NCBI GenBank assembly: GCA_903931645.1 | Contig: CAIZDF010000292.1 | Location: 1-5,016, forward strand | Origin: an uncultured Tolumonas sp. | GTDB lineage: Bacteria > Pseudomonadota > Gammaproteobacteria > Enterobacterales > Aeromonadaceae | DNA: 5,016 nucleotides | Direction: 5' to 3' | Part shown: positions 4,788 to 5,016 of the stretch, one piece after another | Numbering within the stretch: the first letter of the stretch is position 1 | How the letters are laid out: every line of letters begins with the position of its first letter | Program-made: the position numbers and the translations under genes | Notes under the pieces: generated by a model | Seen by the model: the letters and a program-made list of their open reading frames with translations, nothing else | Told to the model about the DNA's origin: nothing | The model's database searches: none

Positions 4788-5016
4788 TTAAGGCATGGTG
4801 AGCCAGTTGTCGCCGGCAAACCGCAGCTCTAACAGGCTATTTGGATCAGGCTGCGGCTGGTTATTGGCAACCGGACGTGTTGGATAGCTGTTGCCATCAT
4901 GTTCCAGCGTTAAAAAGGTATTCGCTTGCTCGGTGGATGCCACCAGCAGATCGTACCAGCCATGATGTGCCGATGGGGCAACCATCACACCACCATTGAA
5001 CCCTTCCAAGCGGCCC
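4788..5016 (-). CDS. 3' end of an unrecognised leftward gene (partial)
   Basis: A minus-strand frame runs from the right edge to a TAA at 4788-4790 and gives about 75 residues. It stays open at the edge, so the true start is outside the window. A TTG at 5007-5009 is in frame but shows no sign of being a start. Visible features are a GGVMVAPSAHHGWYDLLV segment, a hydrophilic stretch with NNQPQPDPNS, and the ending LRFAGDNWLTMP. Alternating hydrophobic and polar residues suggest beta strands, as in a C-terminal accessory domain. HHGWYDL faintly recalls the C-terminal domain of some bacterial phospholipases C, but the match is too short to rely on. The hairpin directly after the stop supports a real gene end. 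I assign no function. Confidence 0.65.
   Translation of the reverse strand, partial: GRLEGFNGGVMVAPSAHHGWYDLLVASTEQANTFLTLEHDGNSYPTRPVANNQPQPDPNSLLELRFAGDNWLTMP

Overview
The window looks like a chromosomal stretch of a gammaproteobacterium with mid-range GC. The evidence is a close match of one small gene to Escherichia coli PpiC, enterobacterial-style signal peptides and Shine-Dalgarno sites, and a plain sigma70-type promoter. The exact genus cannot be fixed from the sequence. There are no insertion sequences, CRISPR repeats, tRNA or rRNA genes, phage genes or obvious defence genes. Coding density is high and no gap between genes exceeds about 200 bases.

Layout, left to right. Bases 1-58 may hold the tail of a rightward gene, and bases 48-124 hold two hairpins that probably end transcription. 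Two leftward genes follow (148-978 and 1115-1942). They are tandem paralogues, each encoding a periplasmic amino-acid-binding protein of the SBP_bac_3 family. They are separated by a perfect 13-bp stem-loop and have no permease or ATPase gene beside them. A 200-base divergent regulatory region (1943-2143) separates them from a rightward homocysteine S-methyltransferase gene (2144-3037), which has a clear promoter and ribosome binding site. That gene converges on a leftward MFS exporter gene of the EntS-like family (3090-4304). Upstream of it, also leftward, is the parvulin gene ppiC (4400-4681). The right edge holds the 3' end of a leftward gene that I do not recognise (4788 onward).

How the genes might work together. 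The binding proteins probably capture a polar or basic amino acid, or a related compound, for an ABC importer encoded elsewhere. The methyltransferase makes methionine from homocysteine and a methyl donor. Their divergent placement hints at a shared amino-acid theme, but nothing in the sequence proves it. The MFS protein and PpiC are probably independent housekeeping or stress functions.

I do not see a new multi-gene system. The points most worth a second look are the orphan tandem binding-protein pair, which differ at the position that normally holds the ligand-binding arginine; the hairpin between them; an ARG-box-like site in the divergent region; and a perfect 9-bp inverted repeat in front of the MFS gene that shares a 9-mer, at the same distance from the start codon, with the leader of the binding-protein operon.
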